A stretch of DNA of 64,000 nucleotides from Schleiferilactobacillus harbinensis DSM 16991 (GTDB lineage Bacteria > Bacillota > Bacilli > Lactobacillales > Lactobacillaceae): contig NZ_AUEH01000008.1 in assembly GCF_000425885.1 (NCBI RefSeq), forward strand, positions 1-64,000. Direction: 5' to 3'. The notes beneath the pieces were generated by a model that was not told where the DNA came from, did not search any database, and worked only from the letters and a program-made list of their open reading frames with translations. The position numbers and the translations under genes are program-made. Positions 25,659 through 34,543 of this stretch are shown piece by piece. How positions within the stretch are numbered: position 1 is the stretch's first letter; each line of letters starts with the position of its first letter.

Positions 25659-27191
25659 TTAGCTTTTTTCAGCCGTCATCAGGTTATCCTGGTGGCGGTT
25701 GTTGTGGTTTCTAGGGGCTGCTTCTTCGTGGCAGACTCCCAGAACTGCCCGATGCCACCCCGCCAACAAATTCTGGCGCTGATCATCATCAATGGCATTT
25801 TGGTAATGGTGATAGTTCAACACGGTATTCAGCTTCAGCTGACCATACACCGTCAAGGCCCGGCCGGCGCAGTAAGCCACGCCGAAAGCACTCAACTCTT
25901 CGATGTCCGGCACCGACACGGTGACATTGGCAATGTTGCTTAGAAATTGCATCAAATAGCTGTTCGCCGTGACCCCGCCGTCAACTTTGAGCGTTGTCGG
26001 CTGCCCCGCCTTTTGGTCGATTGCCGCCAGGATATCACTAATTTGGTAGGCAATCGAATCCAGGGCGGCGCGGATAATTTCTGCCCGGCCGGTGGTACGA
26101 GTCATCCCCGTCAGTGTCGCCGTTGCCGTGGCATCCCAGTAGGGCGCGCCGAGACCGGAAAAGGCCGGGATGAGATAGGTCTGATCCGCCGCGACTGCTT
26201 GGCGGGCCAGCGGTTCAGCCTCGGCCGCCGACTGAATGAGCTGGACATCCTCGGTCAGCCATTTGATGACGGCCCCAGCATAGTTGATATTGCCCTCGGC
26301 GACGTAGGCGGTCCGCCCGTTGATGCGCCAACCGATCGAGGCCACGACATCAGCCGATTGGATGGGCTGGTCGCCGATGTTCATCATCACGGATGAGCCC
26401 GTGCCGATTGTAGCCTTGACGTCGCCAGGCGCGGTGCAGCCGTGACCATACAAGGCTGCTTGCGAGTCGCCCAGCATACAGTGGATTGGGATGGGCTGGG
26501 GAAAAATCCCGTCGAAAGTGGTTTCGCCAAACAGGGCATTAGAAGAAACCACTGCCGCCAGCGCGTCCTGCGGGACACCGAAAAGCTGGCAGAGCTGCGC
26601 GTCCCAAGCCACCGTATGGATGTTGAGGAGTTGTGTGCGCGAGGCGTTGGAAGGCTCAGTCTTGAAAGCCTGGCCGCGGGTCAGGCGATACAGCAGCCAG
26701 GAATCCATGGTGCCCAGGCATAGGTTGCCGGTATCCGCTGCTTGTTTGACCGCTGGGACGTTTTGCAGCAGCCAGGCAAACTTAGCAGCGGTGAAATAGG
26801 GCGACAACGGCAGCCCGGTTTTGGCTTTGACCTTATCGGCGGCATCGGTTAGCTGGTCCGTGATCGCGGCCGCCCGGGCGTCCTGCCACACAATGGCATT
26901 GGCCAGGGAATTCCCGGTGTCCCGAGCCCAAGCCGCGGCGGTTTCCCGTTGCACAGAAATACCGACACCGGCAATATCCCGCACGGGGACGTGGCTGTGT
27001 TCGACCAGATCATTGATCAGCTGGATGACGTTGCCATAAATTTCATCCAAATCATGGCTGACCCAACCCTGGTCGTTGATCAGTTGGGTGTGGCTGCGCG
27101 CGTGTTTATAGACAATATTGCCAAGATCGTTGAACAGTATGGCTTTTGTCCCTTGGGTGCTCTGATCAAGCCCAATCATATAACTGCCCAT
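25659..27191 (-). CDS. FGGY-family sugar kinase, candidate D-apulose kinase
   Basis: A 510-residue kinase. The N-terminus MIGLDQSTQGTKAILF is the FGGY phosphate-binding loop, GISVQRETAAAW follows, and LKVDGGVTANSYLMQF with ELSAFGVAYCAG is the C-terminal FGGY signature. The sequence has glycerol-kinase flavour (QRET), but the context is a pentose pathway. With the split transketolase and the fucose-isomerase-like enzyme upstream it fits D-apulose kinase of the known apiose-transketolase route; glycerol or xylulose kinase remain possible. GAGGTGA precedes the ATG. A hairpin at 27215-27246 separates it from the transketolase genes. Confidence 0.8.
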   Translation of the reverse strand: MGSYMIGLDQSTQGTKAILFNDLGNIVYKHARSHTQLINDQGWVSHDLDEIYGNVIQLINDLVEHSHVPVRDIAGVGISVQRETAAAWARDTGNSLANAIVWQDARAAAITDQLTDAADKVKAKTGLPLSPYFTAAKFAWLLQNVPAVKQAADTGNLCLGTMDSWLLYRLTRGQAFKTEPSNASRTQLLNIHTVAWDAQLCQLFGVPQDALAAVVSSNALFGETTFDGIFPQPIPIHCMLGDSQAALYGHGCTAPGDVKATIGTGSSVMMNIGDQPIQSADVVASIGWRINGRTAYVAEGNINYAGAVIKWLTEDVQLIQSAAEAEPLARQAVAADQTYLIPAFSGLGAPYWDATATATLTGMTRTTGRAEIIRAALDSIAYQISDILAAIDQKAGQPTTLKVDGGVTANSYLMQFLSNIANVTVSVPDIEELSAFGVAYCAGRALTVYGQLKLNTVLNYHHYQNAIDDDQRQNLLAGWHRAVLGVCHEEAAPRNHNNRHQDNLMTAEKS

Positions 27192-27214
27192 TATTGGTCA
27201 CCTCATTCATTTTC

Positions 27215-27246
27215 TAAAAAACGGCCGCTGATTCCCAGCGACCGTC
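27215..27246 (-). terminator. Hairpin between transketolase and kinase genes
   Basis: On the minus strand ACGGTCGCTG pairs with CAGCGGCCGT around GGAAT, followed by TTTTTT. It looks like a terminator within the operon, perhaps leaky so that kinase is made at a lower level. Confidence 0.65.
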
Positions 27247-27260
27247 GCGTCCTGCTGATG

Positions 27261-28205
27261 TTAGTGAGTCAGCTGGCGGACAGTGCGGGCAGCAATATCG
27301 TCAGCATCGATCCCGTAGTAATTGAACACTTCGTCCTGGGTACCGGCAATGGCTGGCTCATCTGGGAAACCGATAATATCGACCTTGGTGTCGCCGCGCG
27401 GGGCCAGCGCCTCAGCCACAGCGGAACCCAAACCGCCATAAATCGAATGTTCTTCAATCGTCACGATCCGGTGAGTCTGGTCCGCTACCCGGTTGAGTAG
27501 GTCAGTGTCCAATGGCTTAATACTGACCAAGTCGATGACTTGGGCCCGAATTCCCTGTTGGGTGAGGATGGCCGCCGTATCCAGGGCAACTTGCACCGTC
27601 TCACCAGCCGCCACGAGGGCAATATCATTTCCGTGGTCAGCAATCACATTGCCCTGTCCAGGCCTTTGGAAGGCCGCGGCTTCACTGGTGTAAATATCCG
27701 CCAGTGCCCGCTTACCGATGCGCACGTAAGCCGGGTGCTCAGACTGCACCAGGTAGTGCATCAAGGCGCGGGCCTGGAACTGATCCGCCGGCATGTAGAC
27801 CTCCAAATTCGGAATGGCCCGGGTGATCGCCAAGTCTTGCAGGGAATGGTGGGTATTACCTAAATAGCTATAGGAATTGCCCCCGGAGATGCCCATCAGT
27901 TTGACGTTCGTGTTGGAGTACGCCACGTCGTCCTTGACCTGTTCCACACTGCGCATGGTGAGGAAAGCAGCGGGGGAGAAGGCAAAGGGCCGCTTGCCGC
28001 TGTGGGCCAAACCGGCCGCAATGGTCACAGAGTTTTGTTCCGCAATGCCAATCTCAATCAGCTGGTCGGGCAAGGCTCGGGCAAAGGGATTGAGCGACGC
28101 TGACCCGCGGGAATCGGTGGTTAAGGCGAGAATGTTCCGATCTTTTTTGGCGGCGGCAATTAATTCAGTACAAATGATGTCGCCGACTTTCGCACTATTT
28201 GGCAT
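27261..28205 (-). CDS. Transketolase, C-terminal (pyrimidine-binding) subunit; candidate apulose-4-phosphate transketolase B
   Basis: A 314-residue protein equal to the second half of transketolase: the pyrimidine domain with IEIGIAEQNSVTIAAGLA (catalytic Glu) and the C-terminal domain (IVTIEEHSIYGGLGSAVAE). Alone it lacks the pyrophosphate-binding domain, so it should work with the product of the overlapping gene at 28195. The start at 28205 is chosen for the GGAGGG upstream; a longer frame exists. Split transketolases are used for special sugars, apulose 4-phosphate among them, giving dihydroxyacetone phosphate and xylulose 5-phosphate. A general pentose phosphate role is the alternative. 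Confidence 0.85.
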   Translation of the reverse strand: MPNSAKVGDIICTELIAAAKKDRNILALTTDSRGSASLNPFARALPDQLIEIGIAEQNSVTIAAGLAHSGKRPFAFSPAAFLTMRSVEQVKDDVAYSNTNVKLMGISGGNSYSYLGNTHHSLQDLAITRAIPNLEVYMPADQFQARALMHYLVQSEHPAYVRIGKRALADIYTSEAAAFQRPGQGNVIADHGNDIALVAAGETVQVALDTAAILTQQGIRAQVIDLVSIKPLDTDLLNRVADQTHRIVTIEEHSIYGGLGSAVAEALAPRGDTKVDIIGFPDEPAIAGTQDEVFNYYGIDADDIAARTVRQLTH

Positions 28206-29028
28206 GGACGAGCCCTCCAATCTGTTCATCTAATTCGGCTAAGCCTTGCTGATATTGTTCGGGAGTCGGAATTTTGTGGTGCCATTCCGGCCGATTTTCA
28301 GCAAAACTGATGTCCTTGCCCTTGATCGTATCGGCCAGGATCAGCTTGGGCCGCCCCGGGGTATTGCGGGTTTGCAGCGTATCCACGAGCTGACGCATGT
28401 CGTTGCCGTCGATTTCAACGACGTCGAAGCCAAAGGCGCGATATTTGTCGGCCAGCGGTTCGCTATTCATCACATTGACAGTCAGGCCGCTAATCTGCAG
28501 ACGATTATGGTCGATGATGGCGGTGAGATTGTCCAGGTGGAAATTACCTGCCGCCATCGCCGCTTCCCAGACGGAGCCTTCCGCTTGTTCGCCGTCGCCC
28601 ATCAGGGTATAGACGTGGTAATCTCTGCCGTCCAATTTACCGGCCTTGGCGATGCCAACACTCAGGGCCAAACCATGCCCCAGGGAGCCGGTATTCAACT
28701 CGATACCGTTGATATGATTCGTGGGATGACCGATATAGGGGGAATTAAATTGGGAATATGTCAATAAGTCTTCTTTTGGAAAATACCCGCGATCGGCCAG
28801 CACGCTATACAGGATTTCAACGGCGTGCCCTTTCGATTGCACATAGCGGTCTCGGTCAGGATCCGAGAATGATTCAGCGGTCTGATGCAGTACCTGGTAA
28901 TAGAGGGCGACGAGAATGTCGGCACAGGACAGATCCGAGCCCGTGTGCCCATTTTGTGCCCGATAAATCATTTCCCAGGTGGTTTTGCGCATCTCGGCTG
29001 CTTTGCGTTCCAGCGCTTGAATATCCAA
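28195..29028 (-). CDS. Transketolase, N-terminal (ThDP-binding) subunit; candidate apulose-4-phosphate transketolase A
   Basis: A 277-residue protein equal to the first half of transketolase. It shows GHTGSDLSCADILVALYY, the GHGLALSVGIAK segment and the thiamine diphosphate motif GDGEQAEGSVWEAAM through IDHNRLQ. It should form a heteromer with the protein at 27261; the two genes overlap by 11 bases. The fucose-isomerase-like gene lies 11 bases upstream, so all belong to one operon reading leftward. Confidence 0.88.
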   Translation of the reverse strand: MDIQALERKAAEMRKTTWEMIYRAQNGHTGSDLSCADILVALYYQVLHQTAESFSDPDRDRYVQSKGHAVEILYSVLADRGYFPKEDLLTYSQFNSPYIGHPTNHINGIELNTGSLGHGLALSVGIAKAGKLDGRDYHVYTLMGDGEQAEGSVWEAAMAAGNFHLDNLTAIIDHNRLQISGLTVNVMNSEPLADKYRAFGFDVVEIDGNDMRQLVDTLQTRNTPGRPKLILADTIKGKDISFAENRPEWHHKIPTPEQYQQGLAELDEQIGGLVHAK

Positions 29029-29039
29029 AGTGATGCCTC

Positions 29040-30470
29040 CTATTTCTTAATGATCGAAGTAATGTCGCCGCGCAGGTACGCCTGAACGTCCTCTTCGATA
29101 GGGTCGTAGAAATCCGGTTTTACGTTCAAGTACTTGCAGGCTTCATACAGTACCGGCACAACATCGTCTCGAACGGCCGCGATATGGTGAATGTATGGGC
29201 CGTAGACCAGTTTGGTCTCAAACCGATTCAGGTTGGCGAATTGCAGCCAGACGTAAGTGCCCTGCTCATAGGGCCCAGGGTTGGTCTCCGCGTTGCCCAG
29301 GAGGAGTGAATACTCGCCGTGATCGCCGTCAAAGCGGCATAAGGTGTAGTGACCATCCTGGGCTTCGAAGCCGACCGAGCCGGGATAATCGAAGACAAAA
29401 TGGGACTTGGGCAGAATCGGCTTGTTCTTGGCAGTTGAAAAAGGAAAGACGCCTAAGTGCTGCAGCAACTCACCATTCGGATTTTCGGGGTGGCGGCAGT
29501 TCACATCAGCAAAGATGGCGCGGTGCTCGCCCATGGTGGCGGCTTCAACTAAGAGTTCAGAGATCACGCCGTGAATATCTGTTTCACAGGTAACCGGCAT
29601 CCCTTCATCCTGCAGCAGTGATTCTGAAGCGTAGGGCAGAATGCCAATTTCATTCTGAAGGGCTGTCCAGCACTGGATTGCGCCGGCGTTGCAGCCGTAT
29701 TGAACCATTTTGCGCTTCAAGGCGACTTTCAAGGCCGCTACCATATTCAGATCTTTATCGGCAATCTGCACGTCAGCGATCTCCCGTAGATACGCCACAG
29801 TCTTGGCAATATCCGGATCTTTTTTGTCCTGCAAGTCATGAATCTCATCGACTAATTCCGGCAGTGGAATGGGGGAGAGAGAAATGTTGAACTTCTCTAG
29901 CAGTTCACCCTCGTTCACCATCGTGGACCAAAAATCGAACGGCCGCGGGCCGACTTGCAGGATGCGCGTTTGCTTGAAGGTCTTGACGATGTTGCAAACT
30001 TTGATAAAGTCTTCGACGCCGCGGGTGAATTCCGGGTCGTCAATATCGACATTAACCAGATAGGTAAAAGGAACATTGAAGCGCCGCAACACTTTACCAA
30101 TGGCAAACAGACCGCATTGGGTATCCCGCAGCCGGGAACCGTCGGCAGCCGGAGCTTCGTCTTTCGGGCCCCACAGCAGGACCGGCACGTTGAACTGTTT
30201 GGCCAGGCGCGCACATTCAAACTCAGTGCCGAAGTTTTCGTTGGCCAGGAACAGGCCATCGATGTGTGCTGCCTGGAATTTGGCCGCGATTTTATGCATG
30301 CCGTCATCGTCGTACAGCAGGCCGTCTGCGTTCGCGTCTTTGATGTCGACGTAGTTTACCTTCAATTCATCGAGTTTGGCGCGGGTTTTATCAGCGTATT
30401 CAATGGCTGCATCAGCGCTGAAGATGTTCCGGCGCGTCGGTGCGAAGCCAATTTTGATTTGATCGGTCAT
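29040..30470 (-). CDS. L-fucose/L-arabinose isomerase-like enzyme, candidate D-apiose isomerase
   Basis: A 476-residue cytoplasmic enzyme of the FucI/AraA fold group. It begins IKIGFAPTRRNIFSADAA, has the ANENFGTEFECARLAKQF and NVPVLLWGPKDEAP strands of the N-terminal domains, a YGCNAGAIQCWTALQNEIG core, and ends with a domain rich in Gly/His typical of the C-terminal part (YGPYIHHIAAV). Such enzymes interconvert aldoses and ketoses with Mn2+. It is shorter than classic L-fucose isomerase (about 590 residues), so the substrate is likely different. As first gene of an operon with split transketolase and FGGY kinase it may isomerise D-apiose to D-apulose; this is inferred from context. Confidence 0.75.
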   Translation of the reverse strand: MTDQIKIGFAPTRRNIFSADAAIEYADKTRAKLDELKVNYVDIKDANADGLLYDDDGMHKIAAKFQAAHIDGLFLANENFGTEFECARLAKQFNVPVLLWGPKDEAPAADGSRLRDTQCGLFAIGKVLRRFNVPFTYLVNVDIDDPEFTRGVEDFIKVCNIVKTFKQTRILQVGPRPFDFWSTMVNEGELLEKFNISLSPIPLPELVDEIHDLQDKKDPDIAKTVAYLREIADVQIADKDLNMVAALKVALKRKMVQYGCNAGAIQCWTALQNEIGILPYASESLLQDEGMPVTCETDIHGVISELLVEAATMGEHRAIFADVNCRHPENPNGELLQHLGVFPFSTAKNKPILPKSHFVFDYPGSVGFEAQDGHYTLCRFDGDHGEYSLLLGNAETNPGPYEQGTYVWLQFANLNRFETKLVYGPYIHHIAAVRDDVVPVLYEACKYLNVKPDFYDPIEEDVQAYLRGDITSIIKK

Positions 30471-30496
30471 AAAGTGGTGCCTCCTAAACTTGATTT

Positions 30497-30541
30497 CTAG
30501 TTTACAAAACTGATAGTATTTGTTTAGAAAAGTAAAGGCAA
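30497..30541 (-). promoter_or_regulatory. Promoter and operator of the isomerase-transketolase-kinase operon
   Basis: On the minus strand TTGCCT (30536-30541) and TACTAT (30513-30518) are 17 bases apart. Immediately downstream lies the inverted repeat AGTTTACAAAACT (30499-30511), where a bound LacI-type repressor would block transcription. The 8-mer CTAGTTTA at 30497 recurs at 30562 and 31635. Confidence 0.6.
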
Positions 30542-30561
30542 CTGTTTTAGTAATACCGAGT

Positions 30562-30575
30562 CTAGTTTAGGACTA
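30562..30575 (+). promoter_or_regulatory. Second CTAGTTTA-type operator, before the LacI gene
   Basis: CTAGTTTAGGACTA contains TAGT and ACTA as inverted halves around TTAGG and shares CTAGTTTA with the site at 30497. It lies 36 bases before the regulator start, so autoregulation is likely. Confidence 0.45.
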
Positions 30576-30611
30576 ATTCAGCACATGCCTGAATTTAGGA
30601 GATGGACGATC

Positions 30612-31625
30612 ATGGCATTGAAGATGAGTGATATTGCGGAAATGGCCGGCGTGTCAAAGACGGCTGTTTCGTTGGCCTTAAACGGCCGGGATGGGATCAG
30701 TAAAGAAACTCGGGAGAAAATTATGGCGGTGGTGAAAGAAGCCGGCTATACCCGCCAACGGAAACGGCGGACGCCGTCGAAGCGACTACTGGGGGCGGTG
30801 ACTTTTCTGGTGGTGACCACACCAGCAGTGGTTCGGGATAACTACCGAGCACTGCCGTTTTTCAGTAGCTTGATTTCGTCGTTATCGGCGAATGTCGCGG
30901 AGTTCGGCGGCACTTTAAATACAGTGACCATTGATGCCACACACTTGCGCGAAGGGCTGCAACAGCTAGATAGTGAAGACCAACTAGGCGGAACCATGGT
31001 TCTGGCGACAGACTTGAAGGCGGACCAAGTGCAACTGATTCAGCAGCAGATGCGCCACGTCGTATTTTTGGATACCTACTATGAAGACATCACCGCGGAC
31101 TTTGTCACCATGGATAACTATCAAGGCGGCGGGATCGCTGCGCAGCACATCTTGGATAAAGGCTATACAGACATCGGCTACTTTGCTTCTGACAAGATGA
31201 TTTCTAACTTTTCCGGCCGCCGGCAAGGCTTCCGCAATACGCTGGCTAAACAAGGGCTGCGCGTGAGTAATGACCATTTTTATTTTATTTCTCCGACCGA
31301 GTCTGATCCTAAAGGATTGGATATGAAACGGCTTGGTGCAAGCCTGCCGGAGGCTATTTTTTGCGAGGACGACTACATTGCAATCCGCCTGCTAAAAGCC
31401 GCTCGGGCAGCGGGAATGCGGGTGCCGGAAGATTTAGCCATCATGGGGTTTGACGACATTTATGAAGACACTCTGGTAACACCAGAGTTAACGACGATTC
31501 ATGTGCCGGTGGAGCAAATGGCCAATCAAGCCACTTACCAACTGCAGAAGCAGATTTCGGCAACCCAGTGGAATCCACAGAAGGTGCTAGTATCAACGCG
31601 ACTGGTTAAACGGAACTCGCTATGA
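30612..31625 (+). CDS. LacI-family transcriptional regulator of the candidate apiose locus
   Basis: A 337-residue repressor. The first ~55 residues are the LacI headpiece: MSDIAEMAGVSKTAVSLALN then GRDGISKETREKI. The rest is a periplasmic-binding-protein-like sensor (VTMDNYQGGGIAAQHI, AIMGFDDI, TTIHVPVEQM). The start at 30612 follows TAGGAGATGG. It sits between the divergent isomerase operon and the MFS-apiosidase-ROK operon, with a shared CTAGTTTA motif in front of all three units. It presumably responds to a pathway sugar or its phosphate. Confidence 0.88.
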   Translation: MALKMSDIAEMAGVSKTAVSLALNGRDGISKETREKIMAVVKEAGYTRQRKRRTPSKRLLGAVTFLVVTTPAVVRDNYRALPFFSSLISSLSANVAEFGGTLNTVTIDATHLREGLQQLDSEDQLGGTMVLATDLKADQVQLIQQQMRHVVFLDTYYEDITADFVTMDNYQGGGIAAQHILDKGYTDIGYFASDKMISNFSGRRQGFRNTLAKQGLRVSNDHFYFISPTESDPKGLDMKRLGASLPEAIFCEDDYIAIRLLKAARAAGMRVPEDLAIMGFDDIYEDTLVTPELTTIHVPVEQMANQATYQLQKQISATQWNPQKVLVSTRLVKRNSL

Positions 31626-31634
31626 ATGCTTCCA

Positions 31635-31716
31635 CTAGTTTATGCTTAGTTCAGTGAATTAGTATTGACGAGTTCAGAAATCTCTTCTAACATTGAATTT
31701 GTTGAAAGCGGAAACA
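31635..31716 (+). promoter_or_regulatory. Promoter, operator and cre site of the MFS-apiosidase operon
   Basis: CTAGTTTA at 31635-31642 repeats the putative LacI operator. TTGACG (31665-31670) and TAACAT (31688-31693) form a promoter with 17-base spacing. TGAAAGCGGAAACA (31703-31716) matches the cre consensus at all but one position and lies just downstream of the -10, so CcpA repression is expected. Confidence 0.65.
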
Positions 31717-31745
31717 CATAGTTTATCAATTGAGGAGGTTCCACA

Positions 31746-32963
31746 ATGAGTGATTCAAAACCCGTCGTTAATAAAACGCTCTTGAAGGTTGGGATCCTAG
31801 CCACATCGCTGATGCTTCAGGCAGCGAGTGCAATTTCTGTCGCAGTGACCGGTATGACCAAAGCGTTTGATGGCCAAAGCACCACGTCAATTCAGGCATT
31901 AGTGACGATTCCATCGTTCTCTATCATGCTTTTCGTCCTGGCCAGTACTTGGATCGTTAAGCTGATTGGCAAGCGCAATACTGTCGTACTTGGTCTTGCC
32001 TTGGCCCTGATCGGTGGTGTCGGGCCGGCATTCGTCGATAACTTTACAGTAATTGAAGTGTTTCGGTTCCTGTTTGGTGCAGGTACCGGGATCTATACGT
32101 CGTTGGCCGTCAGCTTGATTGGTGATTTCTTCAGCGGTGATGAACAGCGCAATCTGCTGGGCTTGCAATCGGCTATTTCTTCCTTAGGTTCCAGTTTGTC
32201 GACTTTCGTCGCCGGCTTGCTGGTGGGTATTAGCTGGCAGAGCACGTACTTGGTTTACTTCGTTCTGTTACCCGTTATCATCATCTTCCTGATTGGTTAC
32301 CCGCGTCAGCCGAAGACGTCTGCGACTGCGGCGCAATCAACTGCTGAGACCCAGAGCGGCAAGGCCGGCAGTAAGAAAATTTCAATCTACGTTTTGGCCG
32401 GCATGCTGATTCTGTTTGTTTATTTCAACGCCATGATGGCGCTGTATACCAACTCGGGGCTGGCTTTGCAAGAAATGCACATGGCCAACCAAAATATGCT
32501 AGGTACTTCGCTAGCAGTTGCCGGGATTATCGGCAGTCTGATTACGATGCTCTATGGCCCAATTTATCGAGTACTTAAGCACGTCACCCCCATCGTATTC
32601 TGCGGTATCGGTGTTGTTGGGTTCTTCTGGATGAGCCATGCGACCAGCATGCTGTTTTTTACCATTGCCGCAGTTATGGTATCATCCACGGCAATCTTGA
32701 TTCCTTATGTTTACGGTACTGTGATGGATAGTGTGCCGGATTCTACTAAGAACTTTGCTATTTCGTTGGCTATGGTCTTGAATAACTTAGGTGCGTCGTT
32801 CTCGCCGTATACTCTGTCGTTCTTGGGCAAGACATTCCAGATGACCAGTTATTCCGACTCGTTTGTAATTTGTGCGGTCATCATGATTCTGTTAGCGGTG
32901 GCCTTTGGTGTTATGCTGCTGAGCCGCAACCGGGTAGCAGCAGCATCCCAATCAAAAGCTTGA
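31746..32963 (+). CDS. MFS transporter, probable sugar or glycoside importer
   Basis: A 405-residue membrane protein with about 12 helices and a hydrophilic loop in the middle (about 186-210). It has major-facilitator features such as the WIVKLIGKRNTVVLG loop 2-3 and a FGAGTGIYTSLAVSLIGDFF helix. GAGGAGG precedes the ATG. It sits in front of the apiosidase-like gene and behind a LacI operator, so it probably imports D-apiose or an apioside. A drug efflux role cannot be excluded from sequence alone. Confidence 0.75.
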   Translation: MSDSKPVVNKTLLKVGILATSLMLQAASAISVAVTGMTKAFDGQSTTSIQALVTIPSFSIMLFVLASTWIVKLIGKRNTVVLGLALALIGGVGPAFVDNFTVIEVFRFLFGAGTGIYTSLAVSLIGDFFSGDEQRNLLGLQSAISSLGSSLSTFVAGLLVGISWQSTYLVYFVLLPVIIIFLIGYPRQPKTSATAAQSTAETQSGKAGSKKISIYVLAGMLILFVYFNAMMALYTNSGLALQEMHMANQNMLGTSLAVAGIIGSLITMLYGPIYRVLKHVTPIVFCGIGVVGFFWMSHATSMLFFTIAAVMVSSTAILIPYVYGTVMDSVPDSTKNFAISLAMVLNNLGASFSPYTLSFLGKTFQMTSYSDSFVICAVIMILLAVAFGVMLLSRNRVAAASQSKA

Positions 32964-32976
32964 GGAGGAAATGAAT

Positions 32977-34521
32977 ATGAAAACTGTTGAACAATGGCGG
33001 CCGTACGAGTTGACCCTTACCGGGCCGACGGAGGGCAATCCATTTACTGATGTTGACTTGCAGGCTGAATTCAGTCACCAAGAGCGAACGATCACCGTTC
33101 ATGGTTTCTACGACGGCAACGGGCAGTACAAGGTACGTTACATGCCGCAAATGGTAGGCACTTGGCAAGTTCGGACGATTGCCAATGTCGCTGAGTTGGA
33201 TAATCAGACGGACACCTTTGAATGTGTCGCAGCCGCTGGCGACAACCACGGTCCGGTAGTGGTACAAGGAAAAACACATTTTGCCTATGCCGATGGCACG
33301 CCGTATATGCCATTTGGTACCACAGCCTATGCGTGGGCCTTCCAGAAAAAAGAATGGCAAGAGCAAACCATTCAAACGTTGAAGGAAAACAAGTTTAACA
33401 AGATTCGCATGACTGTCTTTCCCAAGTATTATAACTACAATACGACTCAGCCGGCGCTCTACCCTTATGCCGGCCAGCCCAAGAAGGTTTCGGACACGTT
33501 CGATATTGATTCCTGGAACGTGAAGCCAGAAGATATTGGTTTTGACTTTTCCCGCTTCATTCCCGAGTATTTCCAAGCACTGGAGAAGCATCTTCAAGAA
33601 CTAGATGATCTCGGCGTCCAAGCCGACTTGATCCTCTTCCATCCCTATGACAGCTGGGGCTTTGCCCGCATGGGGGAGAAATTCAACAAACTCTATTTGC
33701 GCTATGTTATTGCCCGTTTTGCGAGTCTGAAGAATGTCTGGTGGTCACTTGCTAATGAATATGACCTCATGGCGCTGGTCGGTCAGATTCCATTGACTGC
33801 TTGGGATGGCATTGGTCAATTTGTCTATCAAGAGGATCCCAGTGCACATCTGCTGTCAATTCACAATTTTTACGATCCGCCGCAGCACAAGGGCACTCGG
33901 AACAATTGGTATGATTATTCTAAGCCTTGGATCACACATGTCAGTGTGCAAACGGACAATCTGTATTTTGTTCCCCAGTGGGCAGCGGATTACCAGAAAC
34001 CTGTCGTGATTGACGAATGCCGCTACGAAGGCAATATTGAGTTCGGCTGGGGTGATAATTCAGCGGAGGGTATGATGGATAGTTTCTACCGCATCGTCCT
34101 GCGCGGCGGGTATGCCACCCATGGTGAAACTTATATTGATCGGCCAAATACGACCCAGTCCATTTGGTGGGCGCATGGCGGGGTCCTGCGAGGCCAAAGC
34201 TATTTGCGGATTAACTTCTTCAAACAATTATTGGATGACAACCATTTCGACTATGTTAAGCCAATGGCTACAGAGGGTCCGCATTGGGAGCTTGCTGTGG
34301 GTGAGTCGGCAGATGAGCAGCATGTTTTAGCTTATCTGGGGGACAACCAACCGGAATTCGAGATCTTCGACTTTCTTCTTGCCGGCAAGGAATATACCGC
34401 CCAACTTGTTGATGCGTGGCACATGACAATTAAAACGCTTCCTGGGATAATCGACAGTGGAACGATGTTTAAGCTGCCGCGCGGCAAGTATCAAGCCGTG
34501 CTGCTCACGCTTAAAAAATGA
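32977..34521 (+). CDS. Apiosidase-like glycosidase (DUF5060 + DUF4038 + DUF5605)
   Basis: A 514-residue cytoplasmic protein. Residues ~1-80 form a DUF5060-type beta domain (WRPYELTLTGPT, VRYMPQMVGTW). From ~95 to ~400 is the DUF4038 barrel, the domain shared with GH140 apiosidases: FGTTAYAWAFQ, KFNKIRMTVFPKYYNYN, WWSLANEYDL with a likely catalytic Glu and VVIDECRYEGN with a second. The last ~60 residues look like DUF5605. GH140 removes D-apiose from rhamnogalacturonan II. The absence of a signal peptide means a small apioside would be cleaved inside the cell. The start at 32977 is preferred to 32971 because AGGAGG would otherwise be too close. Confidence 0.75.
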   Translation: MKTVEQWRPYELTLTGPTEGNPFTDVDLQAEFSHQERTITVHGFYDGNGQYKVRYMPQMVGTWQVRTIANVAELDNQTDTFECVAAAGDNHGPVVVQGKTHFAYADGTPYMPFGTTAYAWAFQKKEWQEQTIQTLKENKFNKIRMTVFPKYYNYNTTQPALYPYAGQPKKVSDTFDIDSWNVKPEDIGFDFSRFIPEYFQALEKHLQELDDLGVQADLILFHPYDSWGFARMGEKFNKLYLRYVIARFASLKNVWWSLANEYDLMALVGQIPLTAWDGIGQFVYQEDPSAHLLSIHNFYDPPQHKGTRNNWYDYSKPWITHVSVQTDNLYFVPQWAADYQKPVVIDECRYEGNIEFGWGDNSAEGMMDSFYRIVLRGGYATHGETYIDRPNTTQSIWWAHGGVLRGQSYLRINFFKQLLDDNHFDYVKPMATEGPHWELAVGESADEQHVLAYLGDNQPEFEIFDFLLAGKEYTAQLVDAWHMTIKTLPGIIDSGTMFKLPRGKYQAVLLTLKK

Positions 34522-34543
34522 GCCAGTGAAAGGGAGATCAAGC

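Noticed and set aside
25659-27191. Plain glycerol kinase
   Set aside because: The N-terminal motif is close, but no glycerol genes are nearby and the split transketolase and isomerase point to a pentose pathway; kept only as an alternative.
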